This document shows, piece by piece, positions 8,045 to 15,783 of a DNA stretch of 64,000 bases. Where the stretch lies: assembly GCF_001186155.3 (NCBI RefSeq), contig NZ_CP016540.2, forward strand, positions 2,520,001 through 2,584,000, read 5' to 3'. Each line of letters starts with the position of its first letter. Within the stretch, counting starts at the first letter, position 1. The DNA is from Planococcus versutus. GTDB taxonomy: Bacteria; Bacillota; Bacilli; Bacillales_A; Planococcaceae. The position numbers and the translations under genes were made by a program. The notes beneath the pieces are model-generated. The model ran no database searches. It was not told where the DNA came from and worked only from the letters and a program-made list of their open reading frames with translations.

Positions 8045-9094
8045 TTACATTTCCCCGCTTAATTCAACGAGAATTTTTGATTGGGATTTGTCATTAGTCA
8101 GTGCTTCGAACCCTTTTTCCACGATGTCGTCCAATTCAATCTGGGAAGTGATGACACCTTGTGGTTTCAACTGTCCTGTACCGATCAAATCAACCGTTTG
8201 CTGGAATGTTGTAGGCGTGTAGGCAATAGACGATGTCACTTTTACGCCTGTACTGGTCAATTGCATAGGATTCCATTCGATCGGGCGTGCAAAAATCGAT
8301 ACAATGACCATTGTGCCCCGTGCACGCGTTACATCAATAGCCTGTTTAAATGTCGGTGCGACACCGGCCACTTCGAAAGTTACGTCCACACCTTCAGGGA
8401 TTACATTTTTCAACGCTTCTACAGGATCCACCTGGCCTGAATTGAAGACGTGGGTAGCTCCCAGTTCTTTGGCTTTTTGCAAGCGCTCTTCAGACAGATC
8501 GAATGAGAAGATTTTGCTTGCGCCAGCCGCTTTAGCAGCAATAATGGTAAGCAAACCAATCGGACCTGCACCGAATACTGCGACGGTGTCACCAAATTGC
8601 ATATTGCCTTCTTTAACGGCTTGTACAGCCACCGCTGTCGGTTCGACCAACGCGCCATCCTGCAATGTCATACCTTCTGGCAATTTATAGACAAAACTCT
8701 CACCGGCGTTTACATACTTGGCAAATCCACCATCAGAGCCCAAACCGATGAATTGGAAACCATCATAGGCATCCACATCTTCCGGCTTGTTGCCGAATGT
8801 GTACATAGGGTTAATCGCAACACGGTCTCCTTCTTTGACAGATGTCACGTCTTTCCCAACTTTTTCGACTACCCCCGCAAATTCATGTCCCATTGTGAGA
8901 GGAGCCTGTTGGCCAGTCAACTCATTATTTTCCTCAACAGGGATGATAACAGGACCTTCCTGATATTCATGCAGATCCGAACCGCAAATGCCAGCCCACG
9001 CTACACGCACAGTTACTTCATTGTCCTGCAAAACTTTTAGTTCACGTTCTTCCACCCGGATGTCTTTTTCTCCATACCATACTGCTGCTTTCAT
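8045..9094 (-). CDS. bdhA: Zinc-dependent (R,R)-butanediol dehydrogenase / MDR-family alcohol dehydrogenase
   Basis: Cytoplasmic medium-chain dehydrogenase of 349 residues, closest in layout to Bacillus BdhA, which interconverts acetoin and 2,3-butanediol with NAD(H). Catalytic zinc ligands are Cys37 (GICGSD), His70 and Glu71 (TMGHEFAG), and Glu152 (ALVEPTAV). The nucleotide fold has GAGPIGLL near 175. The four-cysteine structural-zinc lobe of other MDR enzymes is replaced by NPMYTFGNKPEDVDAY, as in BdhA. Monocistronic. Its downstream boundary is formed by repeat copies B and C. A related sugar-alcohol dehydrogenase cannot be excluded. Confidence 0.88.
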   Translation of the reverse strand: MKAAVWYGEKDIRVEERELKVLQDNEVTVRVAWAGICGSDLHEYQEGPVIIPVEENNELTGQQAPLTMGHEFAGVVEKVGKDVTSVKEGDRVAINPMYTFGNKPEDVDAYDGFQFIGLGSDGGFAKYVNAGESFVYKLPEGMTLQDGALVEPTAVAVQAVKEGNMQFGDTVAVFGAGPIGLLTIIAAKAAGASKIFSFDLSEERLQKAKELGATHVFNSGQVDPVEALKNVIPEGVDVTFEVAGVAPTFKQAIDVTRARGTMVIVSIFARPIEWNPMQLTSTGVKVTSSIAYTPTTFQQTVDLIGTGQLKPQGVITSQIELDDIVEKGFEALTNDKSQSKILVELSGEM

Positions 9095-9904
9095 TTTCCT
9101 ACCTCCCAGTTTTTATAATCCGATTCACTATTCTTTCAGTAAAATAGTAGCATTAATATATTTAATTCAAGATAATTGTAACACTATGTATTTTACCATC
9201 CCAGGAATATGCTCGACCAGCGACAAAAATATTTGCAGTATTCAATGAAAACACCTTATCTTAAAGCTCTTCCTGTGATTTTTTTATGTTTTTACTTGTA
9301 GGAGAATTGCTGTAAACGCTAAACTGGATTGGTTCTTACACTCTTTTGAGGATGCTTTTTTTGAATGCTTTTCGGATATAGAAATACCAAAAACCTGAAA
9401 GGTCGTTGAACGAAATGAGTATCCCGATGGCAGACGTGATTTCCCATTTAGATGGAAACCTTCATCTTCTTTATCAGGAATAGACCGAGGAACACTTATT
9501 TTTCATCGTCGAAGTCCGTTCCTCTTCAGCCTGATGTCCTTCTTGTCACTACATTTCGCATCGTGCCCACAGCCGGTACTATCGGAACGTGGATGATTTG
9601 CCCGTTTCGGACCGGCATGTTCATCTTCAAGTCCTTCTTCACGAATGGTTTTGTGATGACTCGGATTGCCCAGTGAAAGTTTTTACAGAATGAAGAAAAA
9701 TGATGGAAGCGAATCCAGCAGGTGCAGTCACTATTCAAAGAAGGGTACTCCGTCACCGCCATGGCACGAAAACTTCATCTTTCGCCTGGAACGATTTACT
9801 GTGACCTTCGACAAACCGAAAAACCGAACCACCAGCGGGCTTCGCCTTATAATCGATTTCGTTTTCTCATTCGCTCATTAATCTAAGAAGAACAGATTTT
9901 CTGC
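9095..9904. other. 810-bp gap without a recognisable gene
   Basis: Short open frames exist on both strands (for example 9452-9676 plus and 9526-9762 minus) but none has a convincing ribosome binding site or family resemblance. The base composition of 9400-9880 is more coding-like than the flanks, so it may hold a decayed gene I cannot identify. Confidence 0.5.
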
Positions 9905-10080
9905 TCCCAGGGAACCGCACAATTCATGACAATTCCACTTCCTGCATAAATAGCAAAACTCCATTTCCTAGAACCTTTTGTTCACAGGAATGGAGTTTCT
10001 CTTTCATGCAATTGTCGTGAATTGTCAAAACCGTTTAGAATTTTTTCTTCCCCAGGGACGCGAAATGTTTTTCCCAGGGA
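9905..10080 (+). repeat. Second hairpin-repeat family, same plan as the 151-bp repeat
   Basis: Left end CCCAGGGAACCGCACAATT, then an imperfect inverted pair (ATTCATGACAATTCC and GCAATTGTCGTGAATTG) around a central hairpin AAACTCCATTTCCT / AGGAATGGAGTTT with a one-base bulge, and a right end CCCCAGGGACGCG followed by a second TCCCAGGGAC. The right end resembles CACAGGGGCGCG of the main family while the stem sequence is entirely different. A left-end relic (CTCCCAGCGAACTGCATAATT) lies near 7095. Confidence 0.6.
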
Positions 10081-10114
10081 CTTAAATTTAAATTTTATAA
10101 GGATTACAACGCAT

Positions 10115-10801
10115 TCAAATCATCAGGGTAGCTACGTCACACGCGAAGCATTCTAGGAAGTCGTCTGCCACTAAAGCTTCAATTAGCTCATGGCTGCCGG
10201 CAATCACGGAAAAATCCAGGTCCGTGTCTGTATAAACACACCACGCTTTATTCGCTGGCCACCAATAAGTCGGCGTCCCTCGCAAGCCGGCACGTGTTGA
10301 CAACTCCATGACTTCACTCAACTTGCCATGAAACAAAGCAGCAGCATACTCCTCCATCTTCAACCCTTCATACCAAAAACAACAGCTCTCTTTTCCACTG
10401 AACTGGTGCAGCACCCGAACCAAGGCGTTCAAACTGTCCGGCTCGATTTCCCCTTCATCGCCTGTAATCAAATAACGGGGAACTGCGTTTAACTTCTGCA
10501 TCAGTGACGCCGCTGACAACTCTTTTGAGCAGTCTACCTCATACTTTTTAGCAAGCGCTGCAAGTCTCACCCGTTCACCAAGTTGAATGGCCTCCGCTTG
10601 TTTCGGTGTGCATTCGCTCCATAATAGGTGTTCATCTTGAATTTGTGGATCTCGGTACAAAGGATGGATCATCTTGCAATAATGCGTGAAACGATTGGGC
10701 AGGAAGTTCTCCACTCGGATTCCTTGCCGCTTATCCAATAACATCTCTACCGTTTCTTCACGAATCCATTCGTACTCTTCCTGACTGCTCAGCTTCTTCA
10801 T
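10115..10801 (-). CDS. Uncharacterised protein, 228 aa
   Basis: Soluble, acidic, no signal peptide or membrane helix. I do not recognise a domain. The C-terminal part is the most family-like: GTPTYWWPANKAWCVYTDTD followed by DFSVIAGSHELIEALVAD, a pattern seen in uncharacterised Bacillales proteins. A Cys pair (SCCF) lies near residue 140. The gene starts 79 bp after the ParB-like gene on the same strand and is probably co-transcribed with it. The ATG is preceded by GAAAGAGGTGAAACG. Function unknown. Confidence 0.75.
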   Translation of the reverse strand: MKKLSSQEEYEWIREETVEMLLDKRQGIRVENFLPNRFTHYCKMIHPLYRDPQIQDEHLLWSECTPKQAEAIQLGERVRLAALAKKYEVDCSKELSAASLMQKLNAVPRYLITGDEGEIEPDSLNALVRVLHQFSGKESCCFWYEGLKMEEYAAALFHGKLSEVMELSTRAGLRGTPTYWWPANKAWCVYTDTDLDFSVIAGSHELIEALVADDFLECFACDVATLMI

Positions 10802-10879
10802 CGTTTCACCTCTTTCCCATCAACTGGCAACAGGGTATGTTGCTTCTTCCTACTTTTTCTATCCATCGCAGGCGCCCAC

Positions 10880-11362
10880 TCAAACCCGGACTTCCCCGAC
10901 AACTCCCCAACGCCCTTTGTCTTTCTTAAAATCTTTCAACTTGCCATTCCAATACTCCACGTAGCGCTTGTTCATCTCCATGGATGTGAAAAACTGGGGG
11001 TGTTGTTCTTGCGTTAAGTAATAGGCCGGCAGTTCTTTTACGCCTTCTCGCCTCGCTTTTGCTACGCGGTGGTTGCCGTCGATCAATCGGAAAAATTCTG
11101 GACGCATACGAACCATGATGATTGGACGGGTGAGGTTTGCTTTTGGCAAGAACTCTTCATCCAACTTTGATGAATCCGCTCCTATCCCCGGTGGACCAAT
11201 CTGTACGACCGACCGTTCGACTTGTTCTAAATTATTTTGAATCCGTTCAATGGCACGAGTGACATGCCAGTTGAATGGAAAGCCGCCGAGCATCTCGTCG
11301 CCTTGAACTGCTATGCAAGGAATAAAATCCGGATTCTCTTTTAGTTTCTTCATGCAGCGCAC
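10880..11362 (-). CDS. ParB N-terminal/sulfiredoxin-like fold protein, 160 aa
   Basis: A small cytoplasmic protein with the ParB/Srx nucleotide-binding motif FRLIDGNHRVAKARREG (about residues 90-107), the segment that binds the nucleotide in ParB-type CTPases and Srx-like enzymes. No DNA-binding domain follows, so chromosome partitioning is not implied. Divergent from comM, with the two starts 162-189 bp apart. First gene of a probable two-gene unit with the 228-residue protein. A decayed duplicate lies at 7160-7390. Start options are ATG at 11362 (MRCMKKL) or 11353 (MKKL); the duplicate supports MKKL. Substrate unknown. Confidence 0.8.
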   Translation of the reverse strand: MRCMKKLKENPDFIPCIAVQGDEMLGGFPFNWHVTRAIERIQNNLEQVERSVVQIGPPGIGADSSKLDEEFLPKANLTRPIIMVRMRPEFFRLIDGNHRVAKARREGVKELPAYYLTQEQHPQFFTSMEMNKRYVEYWNGKLKDFKKDKGRWGVVGEVRV

Positions 11363-11454
11363 CTCATTTTTTCTGTAATCATTTCACTTTAGCATATTTC
11401 ATAAATGAGCAGATAAACCTGTTCAGAGTCTACTCTCTATAATTTCAGATTATT

Positions 11455-11483
11455 TAGACAACCGCATTATCTTCTACTATACT
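11455..11483 (+). promoter_or_regulatory. Sigma-A-type promoter for comM-RAYT
   Basis: TAGACA, 17-bp spacer, TATACT, about 40 bp upstream of the predicted translation start. No ComK box (AAAA-N5-TTTT) is evident around it. Confidence 0.6.
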
Positions 11484-11550
11484 GAAACAGTAAACAACTA
11501 TTCCAAAGAAAAGAGGGATTCTCATAAGTAATTACATTTACAGTGTCGGC

Positions 11551-13056
11551 ATGAGCGGATTAACCGGTCAGGTCATTCGCGTTGAAGCGACCGTGCGAGA
11601 AGACAAAGAACAATGCATCATCATCGGCTTGCCGGATGCGTCGATCAAAGAATCGAAAGAACGGATTCTGAATTGCTTGCACGCTCTCAAAAAAGACATT
11701 GATATGAAGAAAATCACCATTCACTTGTCGCCTGCCGATGTGAAAAAGCAAGGCACTTCTTATGACGCGGCGATGCTACTAGCCGTGTTGCAAGCGATGA
11801 CCAAAAAACCGTTCGACATACCCGATAAGACTTGTTTTATTGCCGCGCTTACGTTGAACGGTGAACTGACCACGTTTCACAGCATGATTCCAACGATTCA
11901 CCAAGCCATATTGCTCGGCTTTAAACGCATTTACATTCCTCCCATTGAAATTTCTCTTTTTGCGCAAGCTGCGGATGTTGACTTGATTCGTATGCCGGAC
12001 ATGCCTTCTTTACTTTCCCACTTAAGCGGAAAACCTTCCTTGTTTGATGAAGACCTCACGCTATTAGCACCCGAAATAGTTTACGAAGATCATGAAAGGG
12101 TTCCTCACGTGTGTTTCTCTGCAATTCGTGGTCACGACGAGGCGAAGCGCGCGCTGTTGCTTGCGGCGGCTGGTGGTCATCACGTATTGATGAGCGGTCC
12201 CCCAGGATGCGGGAAAAGCTTACTCGCGAATGCCTTTCACACGATTCTGCCTGACTTGGCGCATGATGAAATGTTAGAAGTTTATAGCATTTACCAGTTG
12301 GCCAAACAAGCACGATCACTATCAGAACGTCCGCCTTTTCGCAGTCCGCATCATTCATCTTCTGAAGGGGCAATTATTGGCGGTGGCCGGTATCCGAAGC
12401 CCGGCGAAATGTCGCTGGCGCACCGGGGAGTCCTGTTTTTAGATGAGTTGGGACATTTTCCGCGTCGTGTGATTGATACGTTACGTCAGCCCCTCGAAAG
12501 CGGGTTTGCCGTTGTCAATCGTGTGGAAGGATCCGACCAGTTTCCGGCAGCGATCAACTTAATCGCCGCGACCAATCCATGTCCGTGCGGTTATTACGGC
12601 TCTCTCGAAAAATATTGCACGTGCGGAGATAAAGCACGGTTGAAGTACATGCAGAAAATCACCGGTCCTATCATCGACCGGGTGGATTTTGTGCTGGAGA
12701 TGAAAAATCAGGGTGTGTTGGCACAACCAACTGCCGTTACGTCAGAAGAACTACGCAAGCTGACAGCATCTGCACGTACTTGTCAACGCATCCGTTACGG
12801 GGCCAATTACACCAATGCCATTGTGCCGATCAAGCTGTTTGAAGAAAAGACCCATTTCAGCACAGCACAGCTGGCACGAATTGAGACAGTCAGTTTCCAA
12901 GAAAAACTAAGCAGTCGTGCCACGATGAAAATCCTGCGGCTGGCACGGACGATTTCGGACGTCGCAGGCGACGATCAGGTCACGGACACGGCGGTCGATG
13001 AAGCGCTCGAGTGGAAAATCAGTGCTTCGCATACCCACAGTTCGCTGATGAGGTGA
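11551..13056 (+). CDS. comM: ComM/YifB-family AAA+ ATPase (Mg-chelatase-like)
   Basis: Cytoplasmic AAA+ protein. In proteobacteria ComM is a branch-migration helicase that aids integration of taken-up DNA. Order: N-terminal ChlI/S5-like domain (IIGLPDASIKESKER), Walker A GPPGCGKS (about 216-223), Walker B VLFLDELGHF, sensor region AATNPCPCGYYG and a C-terminal helical domain. The first ATG (11551) gives 501 residues but has no ribosome binding site. Homology continues nine codons upstream (ISNYIYSVG) to an ATA at 11524 that stands 6 nt after GAGGG, exactly where a start codon belongs. The annotated start is therefore uncertain: a mutated start, a rare ATA start or a sequencing error. The downstream RAYT gene begins 3 nt after the stop. 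Confidence 0.9.
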   Translation: MSGLTGQVIRVEATVREDKEQCIIIGLPDASIKESKERILNCLHALKKDIDMKKITIHLSPADVKKQGTSYDAAMLLAVLQAMTKKPFDIPDKTCFIAALTLNGELTTFHSMIPTIHQAILLGFKRIYIPPIEISLFAQAADVDLIRMPDMPSLLSHLSGKPSLFDEDLTLLAPEIVYEDHERVPHVCFSAIRGHDEAKRALLLAAAGGHHVLMSGPPGCGKSLLANAFHTILPDLAHDEMLEVYSIYQLAKQARSLSERPPFRSPHHSSSEGAIIGGGRYPKPGEMSLAHRGVLFLDELGHFPRRVIDTLRQPLESGFAVVNRVEGSDQFPAAINLIAATNPCPCGYYGSLEKYCTCGDKARLKYMQKITGPIIDRVDFVLEMKNQGVLAQPTAVTSEELRKLTASARTCQRIRYGANYTNAIVPIKLFEEKTHFSTAQLARIETVSFQEKLSSRATMKILRLARTISDVAGDDQVTDTAVDEALEWKISASHTHSSLMR

Positions 13057-13059
13057 GCC

Positions 13060-13665
13060 ATGACACGAAAACGAGAATTTAATCCTCATTCTTATTACCA
13101 TGTCATCATGCGCGGCAATAACCGGCAACCGATTTTCAAAACAAAAGAAGACATGTTCGAACTGAAACGCGCCTTTCAGCACATTTATATGGATTACCCA
13201 TTTAAGATTCTCGCTTATTGTTTTATGACCAACCATTACCACATGTTGATTAAAGCCGAGCGTGATCCTCTTCACAAAATCATGAGTCTGGTCAATCGCC
13301 GGTATTCCATGTCCTATGCCAAGCGTTATCGCCACATCGGACGGATTTATCAAAAACGCTATTTTGCGAAAGAAGTCGATTCACGTCTTGGCCTTCTCAC
13401 GGTCAGTAGTTATATCCACCGCAATCCGATTCAAACCCAAAAACCGATGGTGGAGCGATTAGAGCTGTATCCGTACAGTTCGTTTCCACTGTATTGGGAC
13501 GATACGCTTCCTGCTCCCGCTTTTTTAGACCGGGAGTTGTTGAAGGGATTGTTGCCGGAGCCGTTTGAGAAAAATAATACAGCCTATTGCATGTATTGCC
13601 TGACTTATGCACAGAATGCGGAAGAAGATCCGCATGTGGAAGATATGAAGCCGCCGGTGATGTAA
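13060..13665 (+). CDS. REP-associated tyrosine transposase (RAYT), HUH/Y1 family
   Basis: Single-strand DNA transposase of the Y1 (IS200-like, TnpA_REP) superfamily, 201 residues. It has the RAYT opening YYHVIMRGNNRQPIF, the metal-binding HUH motif H59-Y-H61 in TNHYHMLIK, and the catalytic Tyr118 in SSYIHRNP. Such enzymes bind, nick and rejoin REP hairpins and are single-copy domesticated transposases that maintain dispersed REPIN repeats. The start ATG is 3 nt after the comM stop and its ribosome binding site (GATGAGG) lies within comM, so translation is coupled. A 151-bp hairpin repeat begins 53 bp downstream, and three 3' fragments of this gene with the same repeat lie nearby. Confidence 0.9.
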   Translation: MTRKREFNPHSYYHVIMRGNNRQPIFKTKEDMFELKRAFQHIYMDYPFKILAYCFMTNHYHMLIKAERDPLHKIMSLVNRRYSMSYAKRYRHIGRIYQKRYFAKEVDSRLGLLTVSSYIHRNPIQTQKPMVERLELYPYSSFPLYWDDTLPAPAFLDRELLKGLLPEPFEKNNTAYCMYCLTYAQNAEEDPHVEDMKPPVM

Positions 13666-13717
13666 CATTGATTATTTGCTCTTCTAATGGCTTTACTGGA
13701 AAAAATCACCCATTTAC

Positions 13718-13868
13718 TCCCTGTGTACGGTTAAATTATGACTATTTATCAACCTCAATAAATATACGAATGCCATCTTCGAAATCTGTTGATTTCACTG
13801 AAGATGGCCTTTTCGATATGTAAATTCTTTGTATAGAGTGAATTGTCTCACTCACAGGGGCGCGATTT
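13718..13868 (+). repeat. 151-bp hairpin repeat, copy D (natural downstream partner of the RAYT gene)
   Basis: Left TCCCTGTGTACGG, core GCCATCTTC-GAAATC-loop-GATTTC-ACT-GAAGATGGC with a three-base bulge at the foot, right CACAGGGGCGCG. The outermost CCCTGTG and CACAGGG are a 7-bp terminal inverted repeat. Follows the intact RAYT gene. Confidence 0.9.
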
Positions 13869-13871
13869 TGA

Positions 13872-14214
13872 GCGTTATCGCCACATCGGACGGATTTATC
13901 AAAAACGCTATTTTGCGAAAGAAGTCGATTCACGTCTTGGCCTGCTCACGGTCAGTAGTTATATCCACCGCAATCCGATTCAAACCCAAAAACCGATGGT
14001 GGAGCGATTAGAGCTGTATCCGTACAGTTCGTTTCCACTGTATTGGGACGATACGCTTCCTGCTCCCGCTTTTTTAGACCGGGAGTTGTTGAAGGGATTG
14101 TTGCCGGAGCCGTTTGAGAAAAATAATACAGCCTATTGCATGTATTGCCTGACTTATGCACAGAATGCGGAAGAAGATCCGCATGTGGAAGATATGGAGC
14201 CGCCGTTGATGTAA
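13872..14214 (+). pseudogene. RAYT fragment 2 (C-terminal half, recent duplicate)
   Basis: Nearly identical to codons 89-201 of the intact RAYT. Contains Tyr118 but lacks the HUH motif. The frame is open and could be read from within the preceding repeat (frame from 13843), giving a 123-residue chimera beginning MSHSQGRDFE. Whether this is translated is unknown. Confidence 0.85.
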
Positions 14215-14266
14215 CATTGATTATTTGCTCTTCTAATGGCTTTACTGGAAAAAATCACCCATTTAC

Positions 14267-14417
14267 TCCCTGTGTACGGTTAAATTATGACTATTTATCA
14301 ACCTCAATAAATATACGAATGCCATCTTCGAAATCTGTTGATTTCACTGAAGATGGCCTTTTCGATATGTAAATTCTTTGTATAGAGTGAATTGTCTCAC
14401 TCACAGGGGCGCGATTT
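14267..14417 (+). repeat. 151-bp hairpin repeat, copy E
   Basis: Essentially identical to copy D, 549 bp downstream of it, as part of the tandem duplication. It ends 100 bp before the toxin-antitoxin module. Confidence 0.9.
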
Positions 14418-14430
14418 TGAGAGTAATTGC

Positions 14431-14487
14431 TTGTTAAAGAGCTGAAAATTCGTTAATATCGTTATAATAAATAGAATTAGTTATAAC
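14431..14487 (+). promoter_or_regulatory. Promoter and candidate operator of the AbrB/Doc module
   Basis: TTGTTA, 17-bp spacer and TAATAT give a plausible promoter. Just downstream GTTATAA and TTATAAC form a 7-bp inverted pair with 20-bp centre spacing (14461-14487), a suitable operator for the AbrB-type antitoxin. Confidence 0.5.
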
Positions 14488-14517
14488 TATTGAGTTAAAA
14501 TGTGAGGAGGACTTCTA

Positions 14518-14772
14518 ATGACTGTTACAGAAAGACGTATCACACAAATCGGCAACTCACTGGGTCTGACGCTTCCACATGAAACATTAAAGGCTTTGAA
14601 CGTAAAAAAAGGCGATAGAGTACAGATTAAATTGGTTGGCAATCAGGTGATTATTAAAAAGGTTCCTCAAATGATTGAGTTGCCGGATGGCATCCCCAAC
14701 GATTTTTTCACGTTGCTTGAAGAAGAGATGGAAGCTCATCACAAAGCGTTGAAAGGACTCGTTGATCGATGA
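14518..14772 (+). CDS. AbrB/MazE-type antitoxin
   Basis: An 84-residue protein with an N-terminal SpoVT-AbrB swapped-hairpin DNA-binding domain (RITQIGNSLGLTLPHETLKA, then VKKGDRVQIKLVGNQVII). The acidic C-terminal tail (EEEMEAHHKALKGLVDR) would be the toxin-binding part. GAGGAGG lies 7 nt before the ATG. Its stop overlaps the toxin start by 4 bp (ATGA), typical of type II toxin-antitoxin pairs, where the antitoxin also represses the operon. It lies between repeat copies E and F. Confidence 0.9.
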   Translation: MTVTERRITQIGNSLGLTLPHETLKALNVKKGDRVQIKLVGNQVIIKKVPQMIELPDGIPNDFFTLLEEEMEAHHKALKGLVDR

Positions 14773-15167
14773 GTCCTTTTTTTCTTACTGCTGAAATGGC
14801 GATTCTCATTAATCATAAAGTCATATTGGAACATTCCGCAGATGAACAAACAGGCGTGAAAGATCATACTTTACTGGATTCCGCGTTAAAAAGACCGCAA
14901 CAATCGTTGTTTGGCGAGGACGCTTACCCTTCCGTTCATGGGAAAGCGGCTTCTTTGCTGGAATCACTCGCTCAAAATCACGCGTTTTACAATGCCAATA
15001 AACGAACCGCACTTATGTGCACTGCCGTTTTTTTCCGATACAATGGCTACCACATGCGTTTTTCGTCTCCTCAAGTGGAAGAGGATTTCATAGTAGATGT
15101 GGTGAACCATCGCTATTCTCTGGATGAGATTGCTGCACTATTAGAACAGAATACCTTCATACCATAA
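14769..15167 (+). CDS. doc: Doc-family (Fic fold) toxin
   Basis: A 132-residue death-on-curing protein. The Fic motif appears in its Doc form as HAFYNANKRTAL (residues 71-82), with the catalytic His71 and the NKRT anion hole. Doc kinases phosphorylate EF-Tu and stop translation. The N-terminal HKVILEH resembles the family's first helix. Translationally coupled to the AbrB-type antitoxin rather than the classical Phd, a pairing known in Gram-positives. Length and motif are intact, so the toxin is probably functional. Together with the antitoxin it may stabilise this repeat-rich region. Confidence 0.9.
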   Translation: MSPFFLTAEMAILINHKVILEHSADEQTGVKDHTLLDSALKRPQQSLFGEDAYPSVHGKAASLLESLAQNHAFYNANKRTALMCTAVFFRYNGYHMRFSSPQVEEDFIVDVVNHRYSLDEIAALLEQNTFIP

Positions 15168-15239
15168 GTTATCCCTTGGCTAGACAATCGGCCGAACAAA
15201 ATCGGTGCACACATTGAATTCCCAGCCGTTCCCAGATGG

Positions 15240-15390
15240 TCCCTGTGCACGGTTCAATTATGACTATTTATCAACCTCAATAAATATACGAATGCCATCT
15301 TCGAAATCGATTGATTTCAATGAGGATGGTATTTTCTCTAGTCAATCTGTTTGTATAAATTGAATTGTTTCGTTCACAGGGGCGCGTTTT
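15240..15390 (+). repeat. 151-bp hairpin repeat, copy F
   Basis: Left TCCCTGTGCACGG, core GCCATCTTCGAAATC / GATTTC / GAGGATGG, right TTCACAGGGGCGCG. Exactly family length. The preceding CCGTTCCCAGATGG resembles the short flank found before copies G, K and L. Confidence 0.88.
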
Positions 15391-15395
15391 TTTCT

Positions 15396-15501
15396 CAATT
15401 TTAGTGTACAGGTTCGAAGCATCGTTTCCAACCCAGGGTGACACACCAGATCCGGTTTTATTTATAAGAGGGAACGTTTTTTTCCAGCAGTTCCCAAGTG
15501 G
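15396..15501 (+). repeat. Flanking block, first of three 5'-truncated copies
   Basis: About 105 bp (ATTTTAGTGTACAGGTTCG through GTTCCCAAGTGG) that is nearly identical to 18080-18192 and 18490-18594. It is the region upstream of the hypothetical gene at 17776-18052. Here the gene itself is absent and the block starts directly after repeat copy F. Confidence 0.85.
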
Positions 15502-15652
15502 TCCCTGTGTACGGTTCAATTATGACTATTTATTAATCTCAATAAATATACGAATGCCATCTTCGAAATCTGTTCATTTCATTGAAGATGGCATTTTCTC
15601 TATTCAACTTCTTTGTATAGACAGAATTGTTTCGCTCACAGGGGCACGTTTT
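15502..15652 (+). repeat. 151-bp hairpin repeat, copy G
   Basis: Left TCCCTGTGTACGG, core intact, right CACAGGGGCACG (one substitution in the conserved GGGGCGCG). Confidence 0.88.
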
Positions 15653-15655
15653 TGT

Positions 15656-15706
15656 GATTCAATTTCTTTGTATAAATTGAATTGTTCCGCTCACAGAGGC
15701 GCTATT
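15656..15706 (+). repeat. Right-end-only copy (G')
   Basis: GATTCAATTTCTTTGTATA through CTCACAGAGGCGC: only the last 50 bp of the family, placed directly after copy G's right end. Another unit truncated from its left side. Confidence 0.8.
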
Positions 15707-15783
15707 TTTTAAAAATAACCTGGTAAGTTCTCACAGATGAAAGTATTATATTTACTAACTAACTCCATAGAAAGGAGAATTTT

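Larger units (their letters stand above)
13323..14420 (+). repeat. 549-bp direct tandem duplication (RAYT 3' half plus repeat)
   Basis: Positions 13323-13871 and 13872-14420 are the same sequence at a constant offset of 549 bp, with only three differences seen (one in the CTTGGCC segment, two near the stop codon). Each unit holds RAYT from about codon 89 to the stop plus one 151-bp repeat. The unit 1/unit 2 boundary joins the repeat's right end (CGCGATTTTG) to RAYT codon 89. Confidence 0.92.

Noticed and set aside
9526..9762. 78-codon minus-strand frame
   Set aside because: Overlaps another short frame on the plus strand, has no start signal and no recognised similarity. Possibly part of a decayed gene, but unsupported.
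10880..11362. ParB-like protein as a plasmid partition gene
   Set aside because: Only the ParB/Srx nucleotide-binding fold is present. There is no helix-turn-helix, no parA neighbour and no parS-like site.
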